DNA of 64,000 nt from Dirofilaria immitis (Eukaryota; Nematoda; Chromadorea; Rhabditida; Onchocercidae). The notes under the pieces were generated by a model. That model saw only the letters and a list, made by a program, of their open reading frames with translations. It was not told the origin of the DNA and did no database searches. The translations under genes were made by a program, and so were the position numbers. Location of the stretch: positions 372,001-436,000 of the forward strand of contig JAKNDB010000110.1 in assembly GCA_024305405.1 (NCBI GenBank), read 5' to 3'. Shown piece by piece: positions 40,747-55,500 of this stretch. Numbering within the stretch: the first letter of the stretch is position 1; every line of letters starts with the position of its first letter.

Positions 40747-43700
40747 TTAACGCTTCACGGGTGATGGTGAGCCAGCGCTAATATGTGCATCCTCGAGTGC
40801 TTGCAACAAATTTCTCACTTTTTCTCTAGTAGAATGAACGGTATGTTCTCGGTTTTCCAAGATGAAACGTCCAGATGTTTTCCATGCACTTTGTGCTTTC
40901 CAGACAATTTCGTTCGACGCTAGCACTCGCAGAGAAACGTTTTTACAATCAAAATGCTTTGCTACTGCAAATAGTCATTGTATGTCTATTAAAATCTTTT
41001 CAAAATTTCAAATTATATGTTTGTAATATGGATAAGGTACTGTAAAAGATGGATGCAAGATTTTTTTTTGCTTCTTTATAAAAGCGTTCAGCATAGATAG
41101 AGTCAGCTAACCTTCAACATTTTTCTCTCCAAATAGAATAACATTCCCAGGAGTGCTTGGCTCCAGCGCTCCCGTTAGAAGTGAACTTTTTCCCTTCACT
41201 ATTTCTTCAACCAGTACGTATTCTGATTCCGTGACATTCGTTTGTTGTGATTTTAGGAAAACCTTAAGAAGAATTCAGAGAATAGACAAGATTACAAATA
41301 TATTGATTAAATTTTTGATTGAGATAGTAGTTAGTAAGTTGTATAATTGCCTCAAGCATACTGTGTTCTTATATTAACTAATGATGCCCCAACAACAGGT
41401 CGATTCTGTTTTAAAATAAATCGTGAACTTTACCGGACAAAAGATTTTTTACAAATTACCAGAACTTTCACGCTAACAATGCATCTAATTTTGATATGAA
41501 TAGACATCTACTATATTCACTAAACTAGCTATTTATCCAATTTTATTTTCATTTTTTCCTAATCGAACAATCTTCGCTCCTCTTTTTGGTTTCTTCACAA
41601 AATCATTTACAAAAATGCTTCTGGGTAAGGAAATCTTAACTTCTTTTTATTTTGAGTAAGAACTGCACTTCCTACCTTCTCTTCTCTTTTCTATGTTATT
41701 CGTGATTCTAAACGGAATACTGAGGTAAATGAATACTACCATCTGGGCCAAGCAAAAATAAGGATTCCAGATTCTACTGGAACATTAAAACGAGACAAAA
41801 ATTCATGACAAGAAAAGTATTTCCTGCGCAAGCCAGAAATATCTTGCAGCACGTCTTCTTTTGTCAAGACTCTTTAACCCTTCAAGTTTACATCGTGCTA
41901 GGGATGTTCAATTTGCTCTTTAAGAACTTTCTCTTTGTTGTTTTACTCTTTTTAATGCAAATTTAAGTACTTCTTTGATGATATCATCGGCTGTGCTGTT
42001 AATACTCGCCCGAAGAATAACATACGGTTGATTTTTACTTACGTTATGAACACATACCAAAAACGTTCCACTCATTGTATGCGTAAGAGGACACAAATCT
42101 AAGAATATATTATAAACGGTAAAAATGGAACAACCGCTTTCAATTTGAAGTTTTTTATTGATTTCAAAATTCAAACCGCTCGAAATCCAAAAACTATATA
42201 ATCAAAAAAATTTCAAATTTCAATTCCTTGTTAATGCTTTCAAAATATAGAAGATATTACCGCTTATATTCTTCCTTTCACTAAATACGTCCGGATCCAA
42301 AGACCTTATTCTCTGCAGCACATGATGCTGTCCTAAGCAACGGTTATTTGCTTTTCTATGCGATGGAGATAGAGTGCAAGCAGATGACTGAATCACTGAC
42401 GATGACGGTGATGTTCCCACACCACCTTTTATTATGGAACTTATCCAAGCTCTACTACAAGGATCCTGGAACAAATATCGAAAAGTCCTTTGTTTCTCAA
42501 AATTTGTTAGAAGTTCAGCAGTCATAAGAGGACTAAAAATTTATAAATGAATTGCATAAAATTTCAGGTGCAGCATTGTCGTGAAGCATAAACTCGCCGT
42601 TCCTTTCTTCCTGATGATGAAGCGTCGCATAGAACCATTCCAACGTGCGACAAAATTCATGATCGGTTCTTTGGATGGCAAAATATGATGGCCGCAATGT
42701 AGGTGTTGCTGTTCATCATTCTTACTTAACACTTCATTATTGCTTACTTCAATTAAAACATATTCCTCTGCTGTGTCCACGTTTTTTCCCGCACTTATGA
42801 GTGCCTATAAAAGTTGGTATAGATAGTATATTGGAACTTATTATTTAAATCAATTTTTGTTCAAATTTAACTTAGCTAAAATCGAAATAGAATTCGGTTG
42901 AATATAAATAAATCTAATTAGCATACATACCATTTGTACGACGTTCTTCACTGTACTGAATGATTCAGCGTGCACGATAACCGGTGTATCATCATTATAT
43001 AAACCCGATATTCGCAATACGAAAATCTGCCGCTTGAGAATGGGGACTGTCTTTATCTTCGCTGTCTTAAATGCATGATTTTATTCTTAAAATCCATGCG
43101 ATCGCTGAAATACTAACAAATCGAATGTTTGCAAGAGACATTTGACAGTTATTCAGCAAAATCTCACCAGATTGATATTAAGTGTCTGAGAATGCAACTG
43201 CTGATCAATATTACAGTCGAAACTACTATCTTCGTCATGCAAATAAATATGTTCTTCTTGTTCAAAATGTGAATATAAAAATACGGTTCCCTGATCCATC
43301 GGTATATTTGTCGGTGTTCGCAACGGAAGATGACGATACCCTGCCCGAATACAACGCACAGGAATTACTCGTTGTGCCATACATCTAATAAAGTACACAC
43401 ATAAAAGTCTCGATTTCGAACGTTAGAATTCATAATTCGTCAGAAATGGAGAAAAAGGACACCTGCCATTTGTATTATCACAGACAGAGATTCGCAGGAA
43501 AGCAAGATAAACAAAAGCGATCCGAAATGTTGAGGTGTGATTCCAAATCGGATTCACCGAATTTCGGTTTACTGTTTTACTCTTTTCTTTGGCGGAGTCT
43601 GCCGGTATTCCTATGATTTCTACCTCAACATAGGTTGAAGCATTATGTTGGTTTGGACAAACATGCTGTCCTGATATTACCTGAAGAAATTATGATTAGA

Positions 43701-46700
43701 CGCTCAAATTCAAATGTTAGCATGGAAAGTTAATTATTGTGTGATTTTTTTGTATAACTATGTTTACATAGTTATCGCATTTACACAACATAGCTGTGAA
43801 ACTGCATTGTTAAGGGAAACTGCATTGTTAAGGGACAGATGAATAAATCCATGAAAATGAAAGAGGGATCAATCCTGATGTCAAATTCCAATCAAAATCC
43901 GATTCCTGAACCTTTTACAAGAAATCAAAAGGATCGAATTTTGGCATTTGCTTCAAACATCAGTTACCTCCGATTATTTCTAATTAATCGTGAATTTCTC
44001 ATTTAATTTTTTTATATGCCTGTTTCCTCAATAATTTATGCTCTGTTCAAATTGCCTTCTAACTCACTAAATCAGGATCTTACGTCGGATCTAAAAATAA
44101 AATGGATGTTTTCACGGAAACTCTAAAAAGTCATGTAAAAGTCATGTTCAATCATTAACCAATTTTATTTCGTCTAGTCAGTCATTGGTTTATCAAAATT
44201 TCAAAAACAATAACAAATGGTTGAAATGAGCAAGGATTTACCGTAACTGTGTAAAGCAGTGCGGATATTGAAGAAGTATCTTTGCAAAGGGGATTGAAAC
44301 GATTGTAGTGTGGATGAGAATTATCCCATAAAATTCTTGGCTTCAAAACATATCCACAGTTCCCAGTCTGTTCGAACAATGCTGCATTTATAGCCATTGC
44401 TGTATCAGTGGTTTGGAAATTCAAAGAAACCATCTGCAAACCAAATGCCCAATATTGAACTGGATTGAAGTTGGAAGAATCAATGCGCATACCGCCAGGA
44501 TATGTCCTGACAATTCGGTCGCGTGAATAAGCAATAAATTCCAGCGGGCGTTTTCTGAAATGCCCAAAATCCACTTCTCTTAAAATTGTAATTTTGCAAA
44601 TACTTCCAACTTTATGTATGATTTGAGTTACAACAATCACCTTGAAAGTTTCCGGGCGGATGATTCATTAAGCGATGTAACCTGATAGCATGATGCATTG
44701 CTATTAGGCTTCAAGGATGGAGCAGGAAAAAATCGAGTTTCTTCTCCAGATTTCAATCTATTTTCTCCATTGAATAGTGTAACATTCCGCAATCGTCGTG
44801 GTGTAGTTGTTATTGGCAGTGAATTAGAACCTGCGCGAATGGTTCCCAGTATTGAAAATTTGCTTGATTCTTCCTGTCGATGAACAAAATCGACCATGCC
44901 AGGAAAACCCTGGAAGTTGTGGAATATATCTGGTGCTACGAAAATCTCGATTAGCAATACCAACTATTTATATCATCTTATAATAAAAAAATTTCTGCTG
45001 GACTGAGATTTGGAGTCGATTGTATACTGAGAAGGGTTTAAGATAGTCACATCAAATTGCCAACTCTACCTTGAATTTGACAGCTTGCATATAATTCACT
45101 AGGTCTGATAATTCACGAGCAACTGGAGCTCCTGGTATCTTTTGATGGATCTCTGCAATATATTTTCTGTAGTAACAAAGAAATAACTTATCATTTGTTC
45201 TTGAGTCAAGTGCTGCGCTCGTCTAAACAAGCCATGTACTAGTGAAATGAATGCTTTATGCATTATTATAACACAGAGTTTCTGAAATATCTGAATGCTC
45301 AAAAGTCTTGAAAGATTAAGCAAACCATGTGTGTTAATCTGGGTACAGTGTGTTTCTGCTCCTCCTCAGTTTCACTGGATGATTCGTGTTGTATAACTCT
45401 TGATAACCGATTCACTATTCTTGGGCTTTCCGAATCTGCATAATACCAAAACAATTTACCTTAAATTATATAACTTGAGAAGTTTCGGGATATATACGGA
45501 ATCAATAATAAGATGTAACTAACCTTCTTCTTCGTCATCCAGATCACCATAAAATTCTTCAAAATCATCTTCATCCGTTCCATAAAATCCACTGCAAATT
45601 TTATGTGTCTATTATTTCCTTACAAATTAGTTGCATTTAAATAGGATTATAAAGACAAGAAAGTCATTTTATTAAATAAACAAACTCCGTATGCTCCATA
45701 ACCGCATTGCCTTCATTTTTATTGAAGTATTTATCTATTCGCAATCCAGCACTTGGTTCTGCGATCATTTTCTTGTTTTTAATTAAAATTTTGTTCTGTA
45801 ATTGCCACGGTGATGGAAGTCGCGGAGAATTACTATAATCAGCTTCAAATAAAAAATATGTAACAAGCCTTTCCCCGAGGTAATTCTGAAATGAACACGA
45901 ACATATTTATTCAATGAAATATCGACCAAAATGAATTCTTAAATCAAAGTTAGAAAGACCAATTTGATTTTATAAAAATCGAACTTTAAACATTTGGGCC
46001 ATTCTTGCTTGTTGCTGAAGTGAGCAGTGGTTTTCGATTGATAAAATAACAGGTAAATTGCTAGTAGCGAAGGCACTTTTCTTAATAACACTGAGCACTT
46101 CACGAAAATCAATTTTGGATGTCAAAGTATGACCATGGAATATCTGAGGCAAACCATTTTCACCATCCCAGCAATCTAGTTCAACACAGCGACAGCCTGT
46201 TAATAGCACCTATAATATTAAGAAAAATTTATCTGGAAACTTCAATTCATTTGAGCAAAGAACAGCGACAAGTAACTTTTCGTACAACATTGAATATTCA
46301 TGATCCACGACCTGGAGATCTCATAAATTTGGTTGAAACAAAAAAGTGTTAATCCGAGATACGAAGAAGAGATGCATCCTTTTATAGTTATACTGTTACA
46401 CACAATTTGAACAAATATATCAGTAGCTTAATGGATAATGACAGCATTAATAATAATTAATGTGGATACTTACTTACCTGGCGATACATTTCACTGGATG
46501 ATTCACCTTTTAGCTGATGACCTGTGAGATAAGTATTGTGACTTGAACAAATATAATAATAGTTTAGTGGATAATGAAGTGTATCTTGATCGGGTTTGAT
46601 TGTTTCAGGCATAAATGCATAATTCGTCGAATCCGTCATATAACGCACAAATCCTTCAAACGAAAGTTGTTGCTTACTTCGCAAAACTGGATCCGGTTCG

Positions 46701-49700
46701 TGTGCCTGAAAATGCGAAAGTTTTCAATCGAAAATTGTACAATAAGTGATATAGTTATAATCAATATAAAACCTGAATTATATTGATAGCATAATCATCA
46801 TCCACAATTTCCATTTGATGTATTTCAATAAATTGTTTCAGCATTGCAGGAGTTAGAAATGAACATTCTGATGCATCCATTAGACTCGTACTGAAATAGT
46901 ATGCTCTTCATGAATCTCTTCTGAAGTTCAAACCATATCAACAAGCCTCCCTCAAATCGCAAAAAATTGTTATAGTTACGTCACAAAACATGTGGATAAT
47001 TCAAGTAATACATTTTTGCAATAATGCTATAATAGTCTACATAGTAAAAATATCTCTGATTACTTCCATTTTTCATATTTTTAGAAAAGCAGTAATTAAT
47101 TTCGGATTCTCTTTTTGCAAAAAAAAGATACCTATTTAAACTAGCCTGAGCTAGTGCATTGTATACTTGATGTTGTTTTTACTGATATATTGAGTTGTTG
47201 TAAAAGTATTCCTTGTAAGGATATCTGCAAATAAACACATAAAATATGATTAAAAGTTCTGCTTAATAATATTTTATAAGAAATGAGGACAGACAAAATG
47301 ATGATGTGTGTATATTATCAAAATATAATTTTCTGTGTAATTTTCATCATCATATTCCAAAAAATCCTATCCACATCTTTGAATTGCAAACCGTTTGGTA
47401 TAAACTCAATATCCGAAATCGATGGTTCTATTTGTGAAAACTTTTGATTTCTTTCATGCCCAATTGTACTTATGTTGCCACATCCACACATTACAAGAAA
47501 ATCGTTGAAAATATTTCTAGAAAAACCAGCAAATCATTATCGTTTTATATTTCCACAACAATCAAGTCTTTTCTCATGAATGAACTTACTTGAGATCTGT
47601 TCGCATATTTGCGTTAAATAATTTGTACAGCTCAACAAATTCAAGTAATGTTACAGGCTTCTGTGAATATTTTGCTTCGTATAGTTTCGAAGACATCGAA
47701 AATTCATTGGATACGACTGAGTTTAGACTTTCATCTTCGTAATCTTTTGTTCTATTAAAAGAAAAGGTAGCATGATCTAGAAATTTCTCTTTTATTAGAT
47801 AAAAAAGTTTGGAAAAACTTAAAAGTAATAACTAGTCAATTTTTAGCAGTATATACATAAGAAAAAATTTTTGATTATAAATATATATGAGATTCGACAA
47901 CATACAAAGAAAATCTTTTAATTTCTAATACATGTTTTAAATATCTTGAAGGCTATCATGCATATTCTATTCACGGCTCACTTTTTATTTTCCCGGACCA
48001 GAAAGTGCTTAAGGCTCTTGTTGATAGCCTTCTGGATTTGTACCAGGAGGAGAGACTGGAAGTATCCGTTGACGAAGAACAGTCATATGATTTCAATATC
48101 TCTCTTGGTGTACTTGGATCTGATATTGTGCATTGTCGGTCTCTTATGCGGCTTCGTACTGACAAATATCGTGTCTGAAAATTATAGCTTTTAGAAATTT
48201 CGAAAAAGGCAATATTGCAGTCATAAAAATTGTAACTTTCTAACCAAAATATAACCAATTAAATTTTCAAATTCCTCTTATAATGTGTACTATAAAATGA
48301 CGGTTATATCAATAATCCCCATTCTTCTTTTTTCTTTCCTAAACAATTATCTCATCTTAGAATTTTGACATGAAGTCGGAAGCATTTTCAAAATTCAGAA
48401 TATTCAGAACTCACCAGTACTTTGAGGTTTGGATATTTAAAGTACCTTCAAAGATGATTGTGGACTTTGTGACTGAGCAGCATTACGGCTTATGAATTTC
48501 ATTCTTCGAGTAACAGCATTTGTCATTTGTTTTAAACCTTTTGTGGCTGTAACTTCTGCAGAACGAACCGTTTTTGATCGAAGTGATTTTGAAACGATAT
48601 TTTGCAGATCTGATAAGAAACAAAATACTTGTGGTATCCTCAGAAACATCAACAAATCGTCAAAAATACGTAATCTATGTATAGTATGCAAAATTTAGGA
48701 TGCTCATCTCGTGATACCTAAATTCTTCCACTCTTCCACTCGGCCACCAAAAGCTTCGAGAGCTTTGTAAAGTTGTGGATTAGATATCACGCTTTCATCG
48801 ATCATGCTGTCCTGTCCGTAACTAGTACACAGTTGTAAATATAATTTTCTAAGCCATAAAACTCGTCGATCTGCGCATTTCTGTTGCTCCAATAAATAAT
48901 TTACAATCTGGAAAAGATTATTATCAAAAGATCGAAAAGCGAATTCTGGTTTATCTTTCTACAAATTCCTTCATTTGTATTTTGGAGTAACTATAGAGCT
49001 CTGATTCCCATCCAATCAAAAAGAGGAACATGAAAAATGCCATGGAATTCATCATCCAATGACTCCTTTAATTCACTTAAATTCACATTTCACTAAATAA
49101 TATTTAATCTAAATCATAAACATACAGATGTTAACCCAATGATCCAGCACTTAGCGCTTTTCTCTGGTGCGATAAAGTATAAAAACTCATTGTCAGACAA
49201 ATAACAACCAAAATTTATTGTCCAACAATACATCTGCACAGACATTTCTTCATTGCTGTGGCGTCGATAAATGCTCTGAAATATAGCCTTTTAAAATAAG
49301 GAATGTTTTTATGCAAATCATATCAGGTATAAAGAATATCAAGAAGAACTAAAATTTAATCAGTGCTTTTTGTTTGTTTCAAATCTGTCTCTTGCTTCTT
49401 AATTTCTATATTTTGCTGTCAGTCACTGTTACATTAATAGGCCTCAAAAAGCTGCTTATAAAAGAAGAATCTTAGTCTGAAACCCTTAACAATAACCTGA
49501 CCTCAATATCGATGTCATGTGAAGCAACACTTTCAATAGACTTAACATAGGAAAGTCTTAAAAGCCACAATCCAGTGTAGTACATGCAGCTTCAGCTGGT
49601 CGTAATGGTGATGAGGGAGACTACGATTTTCCGATGGTGTCATACTTAGTGGCTTTGCGCTTTGCATCAATGGAATACATGCATCCTAAAATACTCTCAA

Positions 49701-52700
49701 GCTGTGAACTGCTCTGCTGATCTGCAAGATAAAATGCTTTCAGCTACTTAAGAAAGTTCATAGAATCACCACCACAAATTTTCAATAAAATTACTCTAGA
49801 AATACAAACCAGTCTAAATCTCAATAACATGAATATTACCACCTACCTCCTACTAGTAAATCCACCTATGCTCTGTTCAGTTTTAATCTAGAAGACTACT
49901 TATCACGGTGGTTCTCTTACCTCTTTAAATAATTTTATTTACATAAATTAGAATGGAAGCTTTTCCATAAACAAGAAGAAATTTGGTTCGCACATTGCAC
50001 CAAATATTTGAAACACACGAATTCTTAACTAGGGAAATTCATGCGTTCTTTCCATGCGAGTCTGGAGCTAATTTCCGTCGATACGCGCAGAACTCGTTGC
50101 AAAGTTTTTGTATAAAAAAATAATTTTTATTCAAAGCCTTAATTAAAATCATTAAATCAGAAAATACTCTGTCTTTTACCTCCTTCGTTTTCAAATAACT
50201 AACTTTATGCCACAACAACAAACCACAACTGGCATCCAATTTCAGCATACAAAGTGTGCTGCGACCTGTATCTGGATCACAATGAATAACCCTAGTACCA
50301 TGATGAAGGCGCTGAATTACATCCAGATCGAAATGATTCGTATCTAGAGGTACCAACGTTGCAGTTTTCACAACACCTTTTATCGGTTGCACTGGATCGT
50401 AACCCTAAAAACCCATTGTAGCAAAGATCCAGATAAGTTTTTTTTTGAATGTTTTAAAAAATTGCGATTGTAAGCATACCTTTGGTTTTGGATTTTCTTT
50501 TCCAGTACTTGGCTCAGTAGGATCCACAACAAAATTGAGTATATTCTTATAATGACGATAAAACAATTCCAAATTATCAAGTACCACAGCTACCAGATTG
50601 ATTTTATCAGCATTTAACAAACCACTAACATCAATTTCAGAGGCATAACGACTATCGTTATTTTGTTCTTTCATAAACTACAAAGACATTCGAAAAAATT
50701 TCCTATAAATTATATTTTTATATCTTGATATTATTCTTTTATTCGAATCAATGTATTAAAGTACCTCTAGTTTATCGTTATCGTCTTCATCACCAATCAT
50801 CACAACGCTTGGCATATCGTTTACTATTGCATAAAGGTCACGCAAGAAAACGCCGAAAAAGGAATAAGTCTACATTGCGGCATGCGTAAAGCTCTTCTAA
50901 TCGCCTCTCGATAAATAGCCGATAAAGCCGCCTGATTGCTAGGTAACAGAGCTTCACAAAGCTATAATTTCAGATATCACCTTTCTTTTCTTTTTAATGA
51001 GCAGAAACTAAATCAGAACGTAAATTTTTGTAGTATAATAAGCACTTCACCAACATAGCCCTTTGTTTGCAATAGCCAAGTTTTTCGAAAATGTCGAAAA
51101 TCTTAACATAAAGAGTAGCTGTTAAGAAATGAGTTAAAAGTAGTTGATTACCAATCCTCAGGCTCATTCCTCACCAGTCATAAACTTGAAAGAGAAATCT
51201 TTAGGCCAGGATCTTCGAGTTCTGAGTCTTATATGCAGAAAAAGAAAAAGCTACTAATTTGAAATTTTTATCAGTAATAAATGACCTGTTCATATTTTTT
51301 CTTTTCTTCAGGTTTCAACGATAACCAAAATGATCGTAATTTTTCACTTTTCAATCCCATCAGAATTTCAACTGCTGCGTTAAAATTACCTAAAGATGTA
51401 AAAAAGCATTACCCATTCTAAAAAACTTAAAATTTGAAAAATAGAATAAAAACAATAATTTGCGTGACTTTTTCTCTAAAAATGCAGATACACACATAGA
51501 TCTTTTTCTTGAAAAATTCAAATATATGAATCGAAATCTCGAAAATATAAGACATATGAAGTTCTATTTTCAAATAATAAATTTCATTAAATTCTAAATG
51601 CTTTAACAAACATTCCTTGTAACCTGTTCTCGTAAGTGCTGCGAAAGATTTTTTTAAATAGAAGCTTTTAAAAAAATTTTTCAAAAATCAATGATTACCA
51701 TAATTCTGCAATAGAAGATCATTCTGAAAACTTGACAAGAAATTGAAAAAGAAATTTGGGAAACTCAACACACTAAGAAATTTGTAGTAAAAATTAACCA
51801 ATGTTCCAGCATACATCAATCGTTCGAAAAATAGAAACAAGAGTTGTTCGTCGCTCCTCACATGTTGGCATGCTAATTATAAGATGTGTTATCCATGAAC
51901 TTATCTGAAAAACGAAAATTTTAAAAATTATTGATATTTGTCATTTTTCTAATAATCGAACGCATACAAAAAATTCGGCTTATCAGCTACAAGTCGAATA
52001 ATTATTACTTTTGGTTTCTCCAACATGAGAAATCAGTCACTCAAAACAAAGATTTATCAGTAATCTAAAAACTGTTTCATTTAGAAGTCTCCTTAAAGTC
52101 ATTGACTTTAAACTAATGGTGGCAACTGCATTTTGTTTCTTTATGTTATGAATCTAGGTAAAATAATGACAAACCATGACAGGCGGAGGATGAAGAATTT
52201 TAAAAAGTACAACATACCTCAGACAAACGTTTAACAAGATTTCGTATAGGACTTGGATTGTTTGCAACTGATACTGAAGTTAAATCGCAGCTCACGTAAT
52301 GAACATAGTCCATCGGTTTCATTTTATAGAATAATTGATATTCTGTCGCCGATAACTTGAAATTTTGTATATTTATCATTGTTGCGTAAGAGTTCTTAAT
52401 TCTGAACACTTTTCCCTTTTGAAAAATTCATTTGTTAGCTTAGGCTATTTCAATCAAATTTCATACCAGCAAATTAATGCTGAAATAATTTATAGCAGTA
52501 TTTCTTGAAATAAACTGTAGAAGTGTAAACCTAAAGATAACCAAATTTTTCATAAATTTTGCTACATTTTTATGCAAACATATCAAATTCTATTCTAGGT
52601 TAAATTAAATCATTCCCAATGCTTCTGCAATATCTTCGATAAAAATGAAGAAAATGTCACGGGGAAAAATGAAACAGTTTGAGACAAAGACAATTTAAAG

Positions 52701-54155
52701 AAAATAGATGAATTGCAAATACAATAAAAAATCTTCAAATAATCTGATAAATAATCGATTCATACACCTCACAAGTTTCAGTCGTAAAAATTCAATATTT
52801 TTTTGTATTTATACACACTGATAGCTATTTATAAAAAATCGGTTACTCTTTATTCATTTAAAAATTTATGTTTCATACCTGAAAGGCTAATTCCTCAGGA
52901 AAATGTAATATATGTTGTAGTCTCTCAAGCTCTGAGCGAAATAAAGCAATTGGTTCATCGCCAATTACAAAATCATGTACTGCGGAATTATTGGAATGCG
53001 ATGAAGCTAAAAGCAACTAATATAAATTTTAAAAAAGACCTGAATTCCATTATCATTTCAATGCAACTTTCGGAAAAAATAAACAAATTAAGTGAAAACA
53101 AAATTGAAGATTCCATGTGTCTCAAAAATTACATCCCTTTAGAGCTTCATGTAAAAAAACAAATATGATTTATAAATACCAGAAGCTTATAAAAGATTGG
53201 ATATGTTATACAGCATCAAAAACTTAAGTTTTACAATAATTAAAGATGCATAAGCCAAAACTTCGCTTTACACCGTTAAAATTTAGCAGATTTGCAAAGA
53301 ACAAAAGTCTTCGAGATGATAAAATGTAAGAAATCCATATTTCCACTTCACAATACAGTTTTTGCAGTCTTAGTTTCTGTGAGCAAAATTTAATCATTAA
53401 TTTCGAAAAAAAAATTTGCCACCAATACAATGAAAATTGCAATGAACGGCTCAGAAATAAATCTTTCAAACAAATAAGAAAAAAGTGGAAATATGGATTT
53501 CTCATATTTTATCATCTCGAAGACTTTGAAGTGGAAATATGAGAGAGTAATGAAATTAGAGATTATGATTTAAGAAATTATTTTTAATTGTCAAATTTTG
53601 ATAACGTTTATAAAAACGTTAATTCAAATGAGCTCGAAGAAACAACGAGCCTTCAGTTCTATAATAAGATCAGTTTTAAAAATTTCAGAAAAATTGAGCA
53701 AATAACATCTCTTTCAAAAAACTAAACTACTTCAAAGTAAGATTAACTTAATTTTCAGAATTGATTATGAATTTTTTGTTTCGCTTACTTCGTTAATTTC
53801 GCATCCGATCTAGAAAAAGACGATTTTTGAAGGTTTTATCAGTAATTAATTGCAATTAATACGGCAAAAACTTTAACATTTATATTTTTCTTCCGTTGCA
53901 TGCATAAACGTGCACTTTGTAGGAGGATTTTGGTTTAGAAAATCAGTTTTCCTCACAAATTTATATACTTATTCAATCTAAGACATCTAAATAAATATCT
54001 TACAAAAATAGATAATTTTAAAAATAGATAACACATGCAAGAAACTTTACCTAACTTGCAAACAAATGCAAGTAAAGAATTTGGTTTTGGAGGTGCTGCA
54101 TCTAAATGGATAGCGTTCACGAGCCGTCCAACAACACTGGCTGTCATATGAATTT
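40747..54155 (-). CDS. plc-1: Phospholipase C epsilon (PLC-1-like), 5' end possibly incomplete
   Basis: Thirty-four exons give about 1,920 codons. RasGEF (CDC25): 54051-54155, 52879-53006, 52218-52415, 51799-51904, 51286-51389, 50765-50961, 50480-50677. PH-like: 50180-50404, 49502-49620, 49126-49275. EF-hand/helical: 48718-48907, 48446-48609, 47982-48174, 47590-47751, 47375-47516, 47132-47224, 46773-46890. PLC-X: 46478-46705, 45985-46209, 45686-45885; catalytic His in [11 protein letters not shown] (46538-46540) and in IFHGH (46135-46137). Acidic linker: 45524-45591, 45326-45435, 45188-45281, 45070-45152. PLC-Y: 44641-44909, 44242-44554 ([16 protein letters not shown]). C2: 43463-43680, 43168-43384. 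RA1: 42931-43065, 42594-42804, 42261-42532. RA2: 41947-42098, 41112-41262, 40747-40964; stop TAA 40747-40749. It cleaves PIP2 to IP3 and diacylglycerol under Ras/Rho-family control. Frame needs added bases at 50856-50860, 49560-49563, 47745-47748, 47176-47180 (two) and near 42604. The first exon has an in-frame ATG at 54147 but also an acceptor, so upstream exons may exist. Confidence 0.95.
43798..43834. repeat. 18-bp tandem duplication in a PLC intron
   Basis: The unit gaaactgcattgttaagg occurs twice head to tail between the PLC-Y and C2 exons. Confidence 0.95.
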
Positions 54156-55500
54156 CTACAGGATAGAGATATTACAGCGATTGAATTTGCCGGCAAAAAA
54201 CTGTTGTATATACAGTTGCAGAATAAGGTAGAGAAATAAGAAGTTTTGTTGATTTTCAAGAATCACTAATAACTTTCCTTCTCGTTACTTAAGAGGCAAA
54301 AGGAAAATAAGTGACAAGTCTTGTGTGTTTCAAATGCATTCGATGTAGAGGAATTCTAAATACGAACATAGTTGGCCAGAGAAAGTTAGTGTCGGTTCGT
54401 TTAAGCTTTGCTGCTTATATCTAACTGAAACATTGTTGTATATGCATTTAAAAGCAAAGAAATCGCCTGTACTGCTTCTTTCCTACTCTCCACTCCTTGT
54501 TCTTAAACCAGTTTCATTTTCATTTTTAAGTCAATTTACATCCAAGAAGCGTACATATATCGAAGTTAAAAATATGCGGCTTGCATGATATGAGAAAAAC
54601 CCGAAAAACGAAAAAGGAAGGAAAAGAGATGGGGTGAATTTTGAATATCTTTTAGTGAACTGGTTGGTTCTCTGGATAATTCTCTTCCTCCCTACCATAG
54701 ATCTTTCCATGTGCCAGGGTTTTGCTTTAATTCAGAAATTCGTCATGCAGAAAAAATAAACTTTTAAACGAATTGAGAAAACAGACAACAAAAGCAGTAT
54801 GCTCGAGATGCAAAAATACGGAGAAATATTATTCATCGCCGGTCTCAAGAGATATCTTTCCAAACGATTCGCCAAATTAAAATAATCTTTGGGAACATTT
54901 TAAGAACATGGAAACATAAATTCTATTCCATCTTCGCATAATTTTCTCCTCCTCACCAATAGGAATTGTTTAATTCAGCAAACTCATATCTCACTACAAG
55001 AACAACTTCGGAGTATTTAGAACGCCATTCTGCATTATTGCTTTACATATCTTGCTTCTTGTATATTCATACTACTATTCTATTTAGGAAAAGCATATCG
55101 GATCATTTATTTGGTTTAGCTCAGTGAATAAAGCAATGTTCCAGAAACATAGTTGCAAACAAAAAGAGTGAAAATTTTCCCAATTTCATCCAGATTTGAA
55201 TTTTTTATTTTCACTTTCTGCCAAATCCATCTCTTATGATTACCAAATTCTAAGCCATAAAGCAGTGGTTGATTAGTATACCCAAAGTCGTGACTCGAGG
55301 AAATTTTTTTCAGCTTTTATCCTTAAATTTAGCATGAACTATTCGAGACATAGAATTTTCGCATATAACGATTACATATTCATCGTTTTTTCAATTCTAT
55401 GTCAGCCGGAAACATTTTATTTTACGGAAGCGATATTACATATTGTTTCGAAATAATAGTTGTAAATGAACGTTACTAAGAGTTAAACGTTCATTAAGAT
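54156..55500. other. Region upstream of the PLC gene, no gene recognised
   Basis: Probably holds 5' leader, promoter or further first exons of the PLC gene on the minus strand and the promoter of the plus-strand gene that follows. I could not identify exons in it. A TAGCTCAGTG string at about 55117 resembles a tRNA A box but has no B box or fold. Confidence 0.45.

Noticed and set aside
55111..55190. tRNA-like A box (TAGCTCAGTG) on the plus strand
   Set aside because: No B box (GGTTCRANNCC) at the right distance and no cloverleaf can be drawn.
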